Below, one piece after another: positions 12,852 to 22,504 of a DNA stretch of 64,000 bases. How positions within the stretch are numbered: the first letter of the stretch is position 1; every line of letters begins with the position of its first letter. Location of the stretch: the NCBI GenBank assembly GCA_009731375.1, contig BJOX01000320.1:600022-664021 (forward strand), read 5' to 3'. The translations under genes and the position numbers were made by a program. The stretch comes from Paulinella micropora (Eukaryota; Cercozoa; Imbricatea; Euglyphida). A model generated the notes under the pieces. It saw only the letters and a list, made by a program, of their open reading frames with translations, searched no databases and was not told where the DNA came from.

Positions 12852-15302
12852 TCATGTCAAAGCTTCTTTCAACTTGTTATATGTCTCTTCGGCCTTTGGT
12901 GGCCATTCGCCATACGGGTCGCCTTTGAGGCAGAAGTCCCGTAGCGGTTTGACAAGGTCTTGGAAGTTGGGAATAAACTCGGAGTAGACTTGGGCCATAC
13001 ACAGGAAGGAGTGTAGCGCAGTGCGTGTGTTAGGGCGCGGGAGGGAACGAATGGCGTCCCGCTTCTCCGGCTTCAGCACTATTTCGCCTCCTTGTACCCT
13101 GTACCCTAGATAGTCGATGTGATCGTTGGCGAACGAGCACTTCTCTAGGTTCAGCTTCAAGCCGAAGGCCTCCAGGCGACGTAACACATCTGACACATGG
13201 GCCAGGTGTTCCGCCTCCGTATCGGAGTAGATCACGATATCGTCAATATAGCAGAAGCTATACTGGTTCGTGTGCCCATAGGTCTCTATGAATTGTTCGT
13301 CCCCATATTTCGGGTCCGATAGAGCCCGGTTCATACAGTCCTGGAATATCGCCGGAGCTGTCTTCAGTCCCATCGGGAGGACTGTCCATTGGTACAATCT
13401 CCCTCCGACAGCGAAGGCAGTTAACGGGCGGCTTTCCGCGTCGAGCGGTATATTCCAGAAGCCGTTCTTGAGATCAAGTTCGGTAAAGAATTTGGCCTGA
13501 CGAAGCCTGTTAAGACCATCGCGCATTCGAGGGATAGGGGCCTCGACGCTCTTAATGATTTTGTTGAGCCTCGTATAGTTGATGCACAAGCGCTGTTTGC
13601 CATCCGGCTTCGGGGCCANNNNNNNNNNGGGCTTCGGGGCCAGTCTGACAGGCAATCGGAATTCCGACCACGACGGCTCGATCAGTTGTTTGGCAAGGAT
13701 GTCCTGCACCATTTCCTCGCAGATCTGTTCCTCTTTATAACTGAGTCGTGATCCTTTGAGGCGGGGCATGATTTGTTCGACTTGTCGTTCTATCCTAGCG
13801 GCGGCATGGGTTACACCGCCGGCGACAAGTGGGCCGAACAGCTTCTTGTTTTTCAGGAATTGAGCTTTTAGATCCCGGACAAAGTCTGGCGAACCGCGTT
13901 GTCGCGCCATGACCTCGTCAATGATCTCCTCTACGGGCTTTTGGTACTCAAGTATGGAGTCCGGGTCTTCAATCTCGTCCTTCGCGTCCCTGCCCGGGTA
14001 TCGAGTGGAGGATTGGGTGTCCCATGAGGCAAACTCCTGCAGGTCGGCTATCATTTCGGCGTATTGTTTCGCTGCGGACTTATGATAGAAGCCTGGAAAG
14101 ATTTGGAATGCCGTTTCCCGTAAGTCATCGACCTTGCGAGTCATGAGCTTGGTACGGTAGGCTAACCCGTCCTGAACAAACCCCAAACAAAAGATCGTGA
14201 TTTCTTCGCCCCGATCTAGGCGGTCAGCTAGGATTTTGGGTACCGCCGTTAAGCTGTCCGGCTGTATCGGGTCGGCGCCTTTGTACCATTGCTTCAGCTT
14301 TAGAAAGACGTCGTCGTCCTCCGTAAGCCGTTTGGAAGCATGAAAGACAAGGCTTGTCTTGACCCGTACAAATTGATGTACCCCCTTGTTCAGTTGACCC
14401 GGCTGGTCAAAGCCATGCCATGAGTCTTCCTGACGCTTAAGGAGCAGGATCTGTTCGTCCCTCTTGGTTGCGAGCTTCTCAAAGTCCTCCCATGGGTCGG
14501 GCGGCTTGTTCTCCGACTCTGGGATGTATAAATTGGTGTATACCCAGGCCGTGCCCTTTGGGGTTGGGCGAGCTTGCTCCGTGAGGTGACCATCATAAGG
14601 CAGAGGAGGGGCTGGTGGTATCAGGGTAACCTGCGCCCTTCCGCCATAGAAGTGCTTTCGTGGGAGGTCCGTTTCCGGGTTAAGGATCGGAAATTCAGAC
14701 TCCTGGCGTCCACGACCGTACTTGATTATGTCTTGTCCCAGCATGAGCTGTGCATCCATCATCTTTAGGTCGGGTTTGCCTAAGACAATAGTGCCTGGGA
14801 AGTCTGGGACGACTAGGACGTGTATGGTGTAAGACATCCCGGATGGGAATTCGATCGTCAATGGAACGCGACCTATGATTTCGCTCCGTTGGTCGTTGGC
14901 ACCCCGGATGTAACCGAGTGTGCCTGTCTTACCAAAATTGAACAGGCGTCCATATTTGTCGATGAATCGACTGCCTGCGAACGTGATTTGAGCCATGCTA
15001 TCATTTCCGGTATCTAGATAGCCGTTGAGTTCTTTCCAGTATAGTCTGGTATAACTCATATCACGTGCCTCCGCTGGTGGGAGGTCTACTGGTGTAGCTC
15101 GGGTTACCAAGGCCTGCAACTCCATCTCAGCAAACTGTCGCGCTTGTGTTCGCGCCGCTGCGCTGAGTTGGTCAGAGTTGTGCAGTGGATTGAGCCCCAG
15201 TTGACGTAGGACAGACGGGGCAATGGTTTTGTTCCCATGTGAGGTGGGTAAGACCATGGTGGTCGTCGTTCGAAAAGGTGAAGGAGAGTACCCGACCGGC
15301 AA
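12852..15302 (-). CDS. Protease and reverse transcriptase of element 1 Pol
   Basis: 816 codons in the same frame as gag, entered after the gag TGA. The retropepsin-like active site is LDTGND (residues 96-101), followed by VLVVPDFPGTIVLG. The motif has Asn where retropepsins normally have Ala or Ser. A linker of about 300 residues follows, including a block ending ...QIFPGFYHKSAAKQYAEMI that element 2 shares. RT begins near LIEPSWSEF and shows DGKQRLCINYTRLN, FTELDLKNGFWNIPL, LPMGLKTAPAIFQ and the catalytic YIDD at 685-688. The 10-N gap at 13619-13628 is flanked by the same GCTTCGGGGCCA on both sides and probably adds sequence that is not real. The frame ends at TGA 12852-12854, where related elements usually have Ser (ALTSDP); TCA to TGA is one substitution, so this stop looks like decay. 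Confidence 0.9.
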   Translation of the reverse strand: MPVGYSPSPFRTTTTMVLPTSHGNKTIAPSVLRQLGLNPLHNSDQLSAAARTQARQFAEMELQALVTRATPVDLPPAEARDMSYTRLYWKELNGYLDTGNDSMAQITFAGSRFIDKYGRLFNFGKTGTLGYIRGANDQRSEIIGRVPLTIEFPSGMSYTIHVLVVPDFPGTIVLGKPDLKMMDAQLMLGQDIIKYGRGRQESEFPILNPETDLPRKHFYGGRAQVTLIPPAPPLPYDGHLTEQARPTPKGTAWVYTNLYIPESENKPPDPWEDFEKLATKRDEQILLLKRQEDSWHGFDQPGQLNKGVHQFVRVKTSLVFHASKRLTEDDDVFLKLKQWYKGADPIQPDSLTAVPKILADRLDRGEEITIFCLGFVQDGLAYRTKLMTRKVDDLRETAFQIFPGFYHKSAAKQYAEMIADLQEFASWDTQSSTRYPGRDAKDEIEDPDSILEYQKPVEEIIDEVMARQRGSPDFVRDLKAQFLKNKKLFGPLVAGGVTHAAARIERQVEQIMPRLKGSRLSYKEEQICEEMVQDILAKQLIEPSWSEFRLPVRLAPKPXXXXAPKPDGKQRLCINYTRLNKIIKSVEAPIPRMRDGLNRLRQAKFFTELDLKNGFWNIPLDAESRPLTAFAVGGRLYQWTVLPMGLKTAPAIFQDCMNRALSDPKYGDEQFIETYGHTNQYSFCYIDDIVIYSDTEAEHLAHVSDVLRRLEAFGLKLNLEKCSFANDHIDYLGYRVQGGEIVLKPEKRDAIRSLPRPNTRTALHSFLCMAQVYSEFIPNFQDLVKPLRDFCLKGDPYGEWPPKAEETYNKLKEALT

Positions 15303-18300
15303 TCATTGGATAGCCTTGTCGTCTGGGCGTGGTATGCGTGGGTGATTTATATCGGACCCGATGACTGTGCCTCTGGTCAATCTGGCACGCCGGCCCAATA
15401 GGGAAGGCCTTATGTGAGTATTATGAATGTATGATTTCGCCCCTGCATACGTTTTATTTACCTTGTTCACAAAAGGAGCGGGTTTTGCTACCTGCTGGAC
15501 ACTGGTAGGTCTCGCGCGTCTTACGCGAGGGTCCGAGGGCGTATTGGGTGCCCTCCCATCACATGTACTTGATGTGATCGTGTCAGGATCAACGGCAGGC
15601 GTCGCCTTTGCGTCTTTGGGTAAGGGATTGAGTAAACCGACCTCTATGTTGAGATCAGCGACCGCGGCCGGCTCGTTCGGCACACGCTCCCGACGGTTGT
15701 CGTCGCTACCCATCTTTATATCCTTATCCCTCGTCTCAACGCTATCTACTATCGGTGAGGTCGTAGCCTCTATTGGTTTATACAACGTGTCCTTCGGCAG
15801 TTGGGCCGGGACCGGAAGAAGAGGAGTCGGAGCCTTTGGGTATGGCTGTTCGACGGCTGTCCCCGTGTTGGGCGCCTTCGGCTGTTGGTCGCCACGGGTC
15901 ACCATTGTCTCGCTCGGTTGCAAGGAGGGCGCTCCCGAGGGCAAGGTGCCTCGTGATGCTGACACAGACGTCACCGCTTTGGTGGGTGCAAGACTATCGG
16001 GTCTTGTTCTTCCTCTTCCCCGTCTTTGCCTTTTTGGCGCCTGCATTAAGCATAGGGGCAGCTCAGGTCGGTGGGGGTGTGTATGTATATATGTTTTACC
16101 GATTAGGTGTTCCTTCCCTGGCAAAAAGCATGCCACCTCATCGTACTTTTTACCCTGGGCTTGGTACTGGGCCACTCGATTCTTGGCCTCGGCGGAGTAC
16201 TGGGCAAGCCAGGACGGGTCTTGCCCCGGAAACAAGAAGAACCTCGTTCCGTCTTGTCTGACGTCGGGAATACGGAGGCCCATAGTGGGATTGTCCTTAG
16301 GATTGGGTACCCAATTGCCGTCCCTCTTGACCTTGGACCGGCCAACATACCAACGGTGAATGTACCACTTCAGTGGCTCCACCCGTTCTTGACCCTGGCG
16401 TGGGTGTTGGTATTGGCACGAGTTCGACCATTGGCATGGTGCGACCCATAGTCTCGAATCGTCAAGAGCATTGAAGGCAACGGAGTGCATCATATAGTCA
16501 CAACACTCCGCACTCGGGTTGGTATGGTACGGCCCCATGAAGGTCTCATTGAACAGACCAAACGGGTTATTGTACGGACCCGGCATAGGCGGAAGATGCG
16601 ATAAAGGTTTTACCACACCCTGACCGTATCCGTCACCGTCACCATATTTTCGCTTGCCCTTCTTGCCGTCCGATGAGCCTCCGCTCCTTGGTGGCGGGTA
16701 TGTTGGTGGTGGCGACATCGGAGGTGGTGGGGACGCGAAGCCCGATGTTGGTGGGTAGTATGGGTAAGGCATCGGTAATGGAGGAGGCAGGTATGGGTGT
16801 GCCGCTCCACTGGCCTGAGTGTTGGGACTGGATGCCCCCGCGTATGGGTTGGACTGTCGGGTGCTGGGTGTGCCCGAGTTTGTCGCTCCCCCAAATGGAA
16901 GGGTAGGTGGAGGCAGAACATACGGTGAGCTAGAGGAGCTCGAGGAGTTATAGGGACTCCTTGGAGAACTTGACCACGATTGACGACGTTGTGACCAGTT
17001 GTCGCCGGTGACAAAGGTCCACATGTCAAAGGTCTGCCCCGATTTGACCTGGTGGTCTTCGAGAGTGCTGCCCGTGGTTATCATGGCTCGGAGTAACACA
17101 TCAGCTCGCTTTTCCCTCTCTACCTTGTCGGATGAAAAGATGGAGGAGACGAAGCTGGCGTTTGTCCATGTGGCAACCTCGCACATACGGTCAGTTCGGA
17201 ACCGTGTGATCTTAAAGTTGGTATTGTCCAAGTCCTGTGCTCGGGTAAGGATATTTCGGACAAAAGTCTCACCATGCGTTCGCCCTTGTTGTGGTTCAGC
17301 CTTAGCAATTCCGGATAGGACTGCCATTAGGAGTGAAGCGAAGTCGGACTTCACTAAGTTGGTGAGGAGCTTCTGAGGAAGGTCGATTATGGAAGTATAG
17401 GCCACATCGTCCTCCCACATTCTCCTCGCCGCATCCTGAACCAGGTCGACCGTGATGTGAGGCTGTGTAACATACCCCCAGTCTGCGGCTAGCACAAACC
17501 GTCGGAGCATGTAATGGGGTAAGTCCGAGGGGATAATCTTGTTCAAGGCGACCATGTCTTCACCGTAAGCCTGCCAGTTATGCCAGTCTGTAGTGAGTAG
17601 CGTTTGGGACGGCCACGCACCAACAAGGCTGTTCAGCAATTGCTTTACGTCTGCACACGTGAGCGCATGACTTGCCACAATACGATCTAGGGCTGCATAA
17701 GCCATTAGGAGCTTAAGGCCTTCACGATATGTGAGTCTCGCCGATTGGGTGTGTACAGCAAAGTCAAAGTTCACCTGGTCTCTGACTGCACTGCGTGCCG
17801 CGTCGACCCGCTTATGACTGGCGTCTTTGGGTTCGGGCTTTGGCGACTGGCGACGCTCTAGGTGTGAGTCTCTGTCTAGGTCTATCTCCTTCGTCACACC
17901 ACGCGCTCTCGTTACCCTTCGGAAGGTAATGATAGAGCTACCATCCGGTATCGGGGTTCCTCCCTCACCTGATCCACTAATGACGTGTACGGCAACTTGT
18001 ATCCGCAGGCAGTCAGAGATGGCTTGCAAGATGAGGTCCACCACCGTTAGGTAGTTGATGATGTAGAGGACCGCAGCCGGGTGTGGTACGATTGGGACTC
18101 GAGCGGAGTCTGAGCCGTCAAGGAGTACACCGTAGCAGTTGGGAACCTTCAGCCATGTCGCAAATTCCGACATTTTGCCGAAAGGGTCTGTTGCGGTTTC
18201 CACTGCTTCAAAGAAGTGTACAAGCTCATTGTATACGTTTGATGTATGTGGGATGATTGCATCCCTCCAGTGCTTTTGTTCCAGCAAGGCTCGGTCCCAC

Positions 18301-18968
18301 ACGGCAGTGACGTTGTCAAGGCCCTTGAGGGTGACTGTGGCCCTAGTCTTGAGGTTAGCCTGGAGACGGCTTATGTAGGTGGCCTCGGGCCAATAGAAAG
18401 TGTCGGCTTGGTTAGCATCGAGTGCATTGACAGCGACAGTAAGAGCTGGGTTCTCACTGGTGTACTTGCTGCTATGGAGGGTTAGTCTCAGACGTGGGAT
18501 GAGAGAGTGGTATGTTGGCCAAGCCTCATCGAGGAGTCGGTCTCGGGCCATACATATCTCCTCCCACAGCGTGAGAAGGTCCTGGATGGATCGGTTATCT
18601 ATGAACTGATGACCCGTGGCCGTCAACCCCACCACCTTGTCTTTACCTTCTACCGACACGGTTGCTCTTGCCCAGTGAGTGTTGTCCCCATACATATTAT
18701 TAGGAATATGTGGGGCTGCATCAGGGAAGGCATATTGTTGGTTGGGTGCTGCAGGGGAGATAGGCCACCCTGGCGTTCCCGTCATGTCCAGATTAGCCGT
18801 GGGAACTGGGACGCATGGAAGTGGCGTTCGGGCCACAAGCATAGCGTTGTTACCATCCCTCCATGGGGATTGGGGTTGAGGGGTGTTCTTGCTATCACGA
18901 ATGGGCACTGGTGTCTGGAATAGGCCAGCACCAGCGTTCGTATTGCTAGCAGTTCCCGCGCTGCCCAA
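15303..18968 (-). CDS. Gag of element 1
   Basis: A 1221-residue ORF beginning MGSAGTASNTNAG, unusually long for a Gag. The N-terminal two thirds are mostly helical in composition, as expected for capsid. Next come a Ser-rich stretch and a Pro/Tyr-rich domain (PYVLPPPTLPFGG, PYPYYPPTSG), a basic KKGKRKYG patch, then a Cys/His cluster with C-x5-C-x3-H spacing (CQWSNSCQYQH), which resembles the second half of a CCCH finger rather than a CCHC knuckle. The C-terminal tail is Pro/Thr-rich and charged. It ends CAA-TGA-TTG and pol continues in the same frame, so Gag-Pol would need TGA readthrough. Gag forms the particle that packages element RNA; assignment rests on position and composition. Confidence 0.75.
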   Translation of the reverse strand: MGSAGTASNTNAGAGLFQTPVPIRDSKNTPQPQSPWRDGNNAMLVARTPLPCVPVPTANLDMTGTPGWPISPAAPNQQYAFPDAAPHIPNNMYGDNTHWARATVSVEGKDKVVGLTATGHQFIDNRSIQDLLTLWEEICMARDRLLDEAWPTYHSLIPRLRLTLHSSKYTSENPALTVAVNALDANQADTFYWPEATYISRLQANLKTRATVTLKGLDNVTAVWDRALLEQKHWRDAIIPHTSNVYNELVHFFEAVETATDPFGKMSEFATWLKVPNCYGVLLDGSDSARVPIVPHPAAVLYIINYLTVVDLILQAISDCLRIQVAVHVISGSGEGGTPIPDGSSIITFRRVTRARGVTKEIDLDRDSHLERRQSPKPEPKDASHKRVDAARSAVRDQVNFDFAVHTQSARLTYREGLKLLMAYAALDRIVASHALTCADVKQLLNSLVGAWPSQTLLTTDWHNWQAYGEDMVALNKIIPSDLPHYMLRRFVLAADWGYVTQPHITVDLVQDAARRMWEDDVAYTSIIDLPQKLLTNLVKSDFASLLMAVLSGIAKAEPQQGRTHGETFVRNILTRAQDLDNTNFKITRFRTDRMCEVATWTNASFVSSIFSSDKVEREKRADVLLRAMITTGSTLEDHQVKSGQTFDMWTFVTGDNWSQRRQSWSSSPRSPYNSSSSSSSPYVLPPPTLPFGGATNSGTPSTRQSNPYAGASSPNTQASGAAHPYLPPPLPMPYPYYPPTSGFASPPPPMSPPPTYPPPRSGGSSDGKKGKRKYGDGDGYGQGVVKPLSHLPPMPGPYNNPFGLFNETFMGPYHTNPSAECCDYMMHSVAFNALDDSRLWVAPCQWSNSCQYQHPRQGQERVEPLKWYIHRWYVGRSKVKRDGNWVPNPKDNPTMGLRIPDVRQDGTRFFLFPGQDPSWLAQYSAEAKNRVAQYQAQGKKYDEVACFLPGKEHLIGKTYIHTHPHRPELPLCLMQAPKRQRRGRGRTRPDSLAPTKAVTSVSASRGTLPSGAPSLQPSETMVTRGDQQPKAPNTGTAVEQPYPKAPTPLLPVPAQLPKDTLYKPIEATTSPIVDSVETRDKDIKMGSDDNRRERVPNEPAAVADLNIEVGLLNPLPKDAKATPAVDPDTITSSTCDGRAPNTPSDPRVRRARPTSVQQVAKPAPFVNKVNKTYAGAKSYIHNTHIRPSLLGRRARLTRGTVIGSDINHPRIPRPDDKAIQ

Positions 18969-19639
18969 GGCTTCTAGTCCGGCATCCTGGTCCTGGAGAA
19001 TCCCACTGACTCATTTTTGGTAATGCCTGCACCACAGTGGGTTCGTTGATTTGGAGACTTTTTTGGGGATACGTCTTGCACGAACAGGTGGTGAGGTGTC
19101 AGTATGGGGACAAGGCACCTTTGGGCGGCCGTCTTGTCGAGGTTTTCAGCAATTTGTTTTTGTTTTGGTCAAGACGTTTGCTGTTGGTCGTCTTGCAGTA
19201 AACAGCGTGTGGCTTGGTCGGTTGGTGTTCGGTTCGTTCGTTGTCTGTATAGAGTGTGTGTCGTCTGTGTGCAAGGGTAGGTATGCGTGTAAGTAGGTGC
19301 GAGATTACTCACCCCCCCCCCCCCCCTTTGGTAGGGGAAGCTCACGCCTTGCTAACACCTGCCAGTTGCAGAGAAATTGAGGCACCCTAGAAATACAGAC
19401 ACGACTCCGTTGCTGAGGGTTTGTTTGGTAACGATACTTCTGAAATTGTCAGAAGGTACGGCCCCTTTTCCCAAATAGGTTGAGGAAAAGGACAGAAGAG
19501 CCGGCTGCTCGAACCGTGTTTTCGTTGGGAACCCTCTGTTGGGTATCCAGTCCCTTTCGGAGGACTCCAAAATTATTTATTCCCTTTCCAGCTGAGGTAG
19601 TTCCGTGTGTGTATGTGTATGTGTGTTAGAACGAAACCG

Positions 19640-20010
19640 ACCTAGTGCAACGTATGTGTTGACTCCTTGGAGAACCACAGTAGAGATACTGCTTGTGAAA
19701 CCTTGTTCTGACCCTTGGAGACCTATTTGTTATAGGTGGGTGAGAATGGAGTGGGACGTGTAGGTAGGAGGGTGATTTGTTGCTTGTGATTTCGACAAAA
19801 TTTGGAATGTCAAAATTTACAACAAAACCCAAAGTGATGTAGGACTCTTTTGTGAGCCACCACTCTTGTATTGCTCTAGAATCCTTCTTCTGACCTTATG
19901 ACACCTTTTGAGTACAGGTGGGTGAGATGGAAGTAGAGTGTGTAGGTAGGAGAGTGATTTTTCATCTGAAAATTTCGGCAAAATTGGAATTGGCGAAAAT
20001 TGACAACTGA
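19640..20010. repeat. Diverged tandem repeat, about 190-bp period
   Basis: Two copies, near 19640-19810 and 19830-20010. Both carry ATAGGTGGGTGAGA- or ACAGGTGGGTGAGA-like sequence, then GTGTAGGTAGGAG-GTGATTT and a TTTCG-CAAAATTGGAAT block. It lies in the leader of element 1 and may be a packaging or regulatory duplication. Confidence 0.65.
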
Positions 20011-20245
20011 ATCGTCCTTGTGACGTCACCTTTGCTCCTTATTGCTTGGCCTATATTTGCCACAGACTAGCCTCCCTACCCCCTGCAAATTTGCTGCAAT
20101 AGGAGGGTTGAGTATGAGCTAGTTTGCACAAACAGACTTTGTTGCACAGCACTCGTTTTCTGTTTTTCTGTCTGTTTTTGTTTGCTCTTGATTCGTTTGC
20201 ACCCTATGGATGCTTGGAAGTGAGCAATAAATGACAGAACGAGTG

Positions 20246-20830
20246 CCAGCCAACTACAGACCGATATAATTACTACCCATAATAGCTAAAGTATTTGACA
20301 CAATAATAAATAAACAAATAATGGACCACTACCTAACAAAACACAACATAATATCACATACACAATACGCATTTAGATCTAACTCAAGCACAACCATGAC
20401 AATCCAAACCATAATAAACCAAATACAAAAACATAAAGACAAAGAAGAGCTAGTACTAGCTCTCTATGTAGCTCTCGAAAGCATACGACACAGTAGAACA
20501 TTCAAAGCTACTGGACAAACTTCGACGAAATTTTAATTTCAACGAAGGCACAGTCCAGTTCTTTGCATCCTACTTCTCGAATCGCATTCAAGAGGTCCAC
20601 ACACAATATGCCAAGTCCCACAAACGCACCATCACACATGGCATCCCACAAGGCAGCACACTCTCCACCTTCTTCCTACTCTACATAAATGACATAATCA
20701 ATATTATACAACAAGGAACAGTATACACATATGCAGACGACACCACACTCATAATAACAGCTAAAAATACTAAAAACCTACAAGAAAAAACACAAACAGA
20801 AATAACGAAATTAATAAACTACTTCCACTC
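20246..20830 (+). mobile_element. LINE reverse-transcriptase fragment, frameshifted
   Basis: The plus strand encodes non-LTR RT motifs: an NYRPI start, IIAKVFDTIINKQI, the HTQYAFR region, then in another frame HGIPQGSTLSTFFLLYIND and the catalytic YADDTTLI. An indel near 20500 separates the two frames, and a TAA follows NYRPI. The fragment lacks the 5' part and its 3' end runs into a 22-N gap. It is flanked by an identical 67-bp sequence at 20179-20245 and 20853-20919. That could be a long target-site duplication or an assembly effect, since the right copy starts exactly at the gap. Confidence 0.8.
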
Positions 20831-21377
20831 NNNNNNNNNNNNNNNNNNNNNNTGTTTGCTCTTGATTCGTTTGCACCCTATGGATGCTTGGAAGTGAGCA
20901 ATAAATGACAGAACGAGTGTGTGTTGTCGATAGGAGACACAATTGGGTGTCTGTAAAGTCTGAAATAGGATGGTAGATAGAGAGCAAGACGTGGTTTGTA
21001 GGTGTGTGTACAGGGTTCGTTACTGTTAGTATACGTTTGACCCCTTATCACCCAACCAACTACACTCTACCCTTCGCTCCTATCTCTCTTTGGTGTCCTC
21101 ACACTGTGTTTACAAATGGATCTAATGTGTGTGTGGAGGAGATAGTGGATGGGTATGTATATGTGTCAACAGAGATTAAGACTTGTTTGTTCGTTTGCCA
21201 CACGTTCTAGCCTTAGGAATGGCAGAAAATGAGCAATATAGGTACAGAACCGACACGTCTACCCCTCTCTGTCTCTCTCTGTCTCGTTTCTTGTGCAATG
21301 AATCCTCTTTTCTTGCTTATTCTTGCCCAGAAAATGGTGCGGCGAGCTGTCAAAATTTAGCGTAAAAGAAAAAGAGG

Positions 21378-21389
21378 CATGTGACTCCA
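21378..21389 (-). promoter_or_regulatory. Primer-binding site of element 1
   Basis: The minus strand reads TGGAGTCACATG, 4 nt after the 5' LTR end. TGG pairs with the CCA end of a tRNA. Element 2 has TGGAGTCAC at the same place, so both probably use the same primer tRNA. Confidence 0.75.
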
Positions 21390-21393
21390 CTTT

Positions 21394-21744
21394 TGTCGGT
21401 TCTGTTATAAAAGAATATATTTATTGATGCCTATCCTTTTACTAAACCAAATAATAACAACTTCGCAAATAACCCAATCTTCTTGAGCTTATACAAGCAA
21501 GGATCAAAGATGGTGGGAAAATGTGGGAGACTAGCGAAGCCAAAACAACCAAGGCAAACAGCAACCAGTTCCCGTTGTCCGGCCTAACGATAATATAATC
21601 CAGGCTAAAAAGGGTAACGGTCCTTTTTAGTAATACTATCGCTGCCTGTCTACAATGAGATTACTGTTGGGAAGAGCTTCGTAATATGTCCGGCTTAATA
21701 CCCGGTATTATTAAAGTAGCCCATATTTACCTATCTGCGCCTAC
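21394..21744 (-). repeat. 5' LTR of element 1
   Basis: Direct repeat of 4724-5075. Its outer base is not the T of the TG terminus, and no target-site duplication matches the other side. Confidence 0.87.
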
Positions 21745-22500
21745 TGGCAGTCGGCAGCTATTATTATAATATTTAGTAAGCGGCCTGATACAGCGGCAGA
21801 CTCGGGACATTCAACTATTAATATCAGAATCAGCTTTCAAATTATCAGCCAGAGTTCAAAATCAAGTTTAGTCTCCGTTCCGAATTGATAAGTTAACGGC
21901 TATATCTGTCCGTAAAATTTGACTGATCCGAGCCATTACAGTGTGGCGAAAAGTTATTACTACCGGCACGGTCACTCAGTACAAGTGATTATAAGACTGA
22001 TAGATATTTAATATATCAATATATCACTTAACCGGGTTCATGTGAAAGATGACTGCACTCAAGTGTAGGCGCAGATAGGTAAATATGCGACCTTTTCTTA
22101 CACCCTTATATAATATTATATTACGTAGTGCTGTATAGATGAACTATAGTTCATCATCTCGTAAAGATGTAGTTATATCCGTTTTTATTGATATACTTTT
22201 GAGCCGGTTGAAAACGATAATATTATGTTAGACCACTACTATTAATATAATCACCTATGGTAGCTACACTACACTAATAGCAGTATTTTACAGCTTTAAT
22301 AAGGAAAGGCGCGAACAGGACACGCCGCGTAACTCGACTGGCCGGATCGTAAGTAATGGCTCCACCGACACCTTTACTCTGATACGGCCGGTCCTCAACT
22401 ATTAATTGAGATTAAAGTTCCAACACCCCCCCTGAAACAAAGTAAATTAACATGTAAGTTACTGCCGGTCCTATAAAAGTTACGCCACCTACTACTATTT
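21745..22500. other. AT-rich spacer with inverted LTR-end sequence
   Basis: AT-rich sequence without coding potential. At 22064-22087 it carries, inverted, the 23-24 bp that terminate the LTR at 21722-21744 (GTAGGCGCAGATAGG...). Sequence diverges beyond that block. It may be the end of a second, related element facing element 1. Confidence 0.6.
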
Positions 22501-22504
22501 TGTG

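Larger units (their letters stand above)
18969..21393 (-). other. 5' leader of element 1
   Basis: About 2.4 kb between the gag start and the 5' LTR, about 1.75 kb once the LINE fragment and its repeat are discounted. It holds a poly-C run (about 19312-19326), a diverged tandem repeat (19640-20010) and the LINE insertion. The small minus-strand frames here do not look coding. Confidence 0.6.
4724..21745 (-). mobile_element. Element 1: 17-kb Ty3/gypsy LTR retrotransposon
   Basis: Bounded by direct repeats at 4724-5075 and 21394-21744 that differ at eight positions over about 351 bp (about 97.7% identical). In minus orientation the LTR reads TGTAGGCGC...ACCGACA. A PBS-like TGGAGTCAC lies 4 nt inside the 5' LTR, and a polypurine tract abuts the 3' LTR. 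The order is gag, protease, RT, RNase H, integrase, C-terminal domain, then a further coding region in the envelope position; PR-RT-RH-INT order defines Ty3/gypsy. The copy is damaged: one in-frame TGA in pol, two pol frameshifts, frameshifts in the 3' region and four N gaps. A LINE fragment sits in the leader. I see no target-site duplication, and the outermost base of the 5' LTR differs from the TG consensus, so that edge may have been rearranged. Confidence 0.9.

Noticed and set aside
12852-12854. TGA as a sense codon (reassigned genetic code)
   Set aside because: In-frame TGA occurs in all three retroelements, but TGA also ends frames such as 6317-7082 and the duplicate terminal exon. At 12852 the expected residue is Ser, one substitution away, and disabled SAM exons also carry TAG.
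19352-20029. Three small minus-strand ORFs in the leader of element 1
   Set aside because: They fall on a diverged tandem repeat, share repeat-driven peptides and lack features of proteins.
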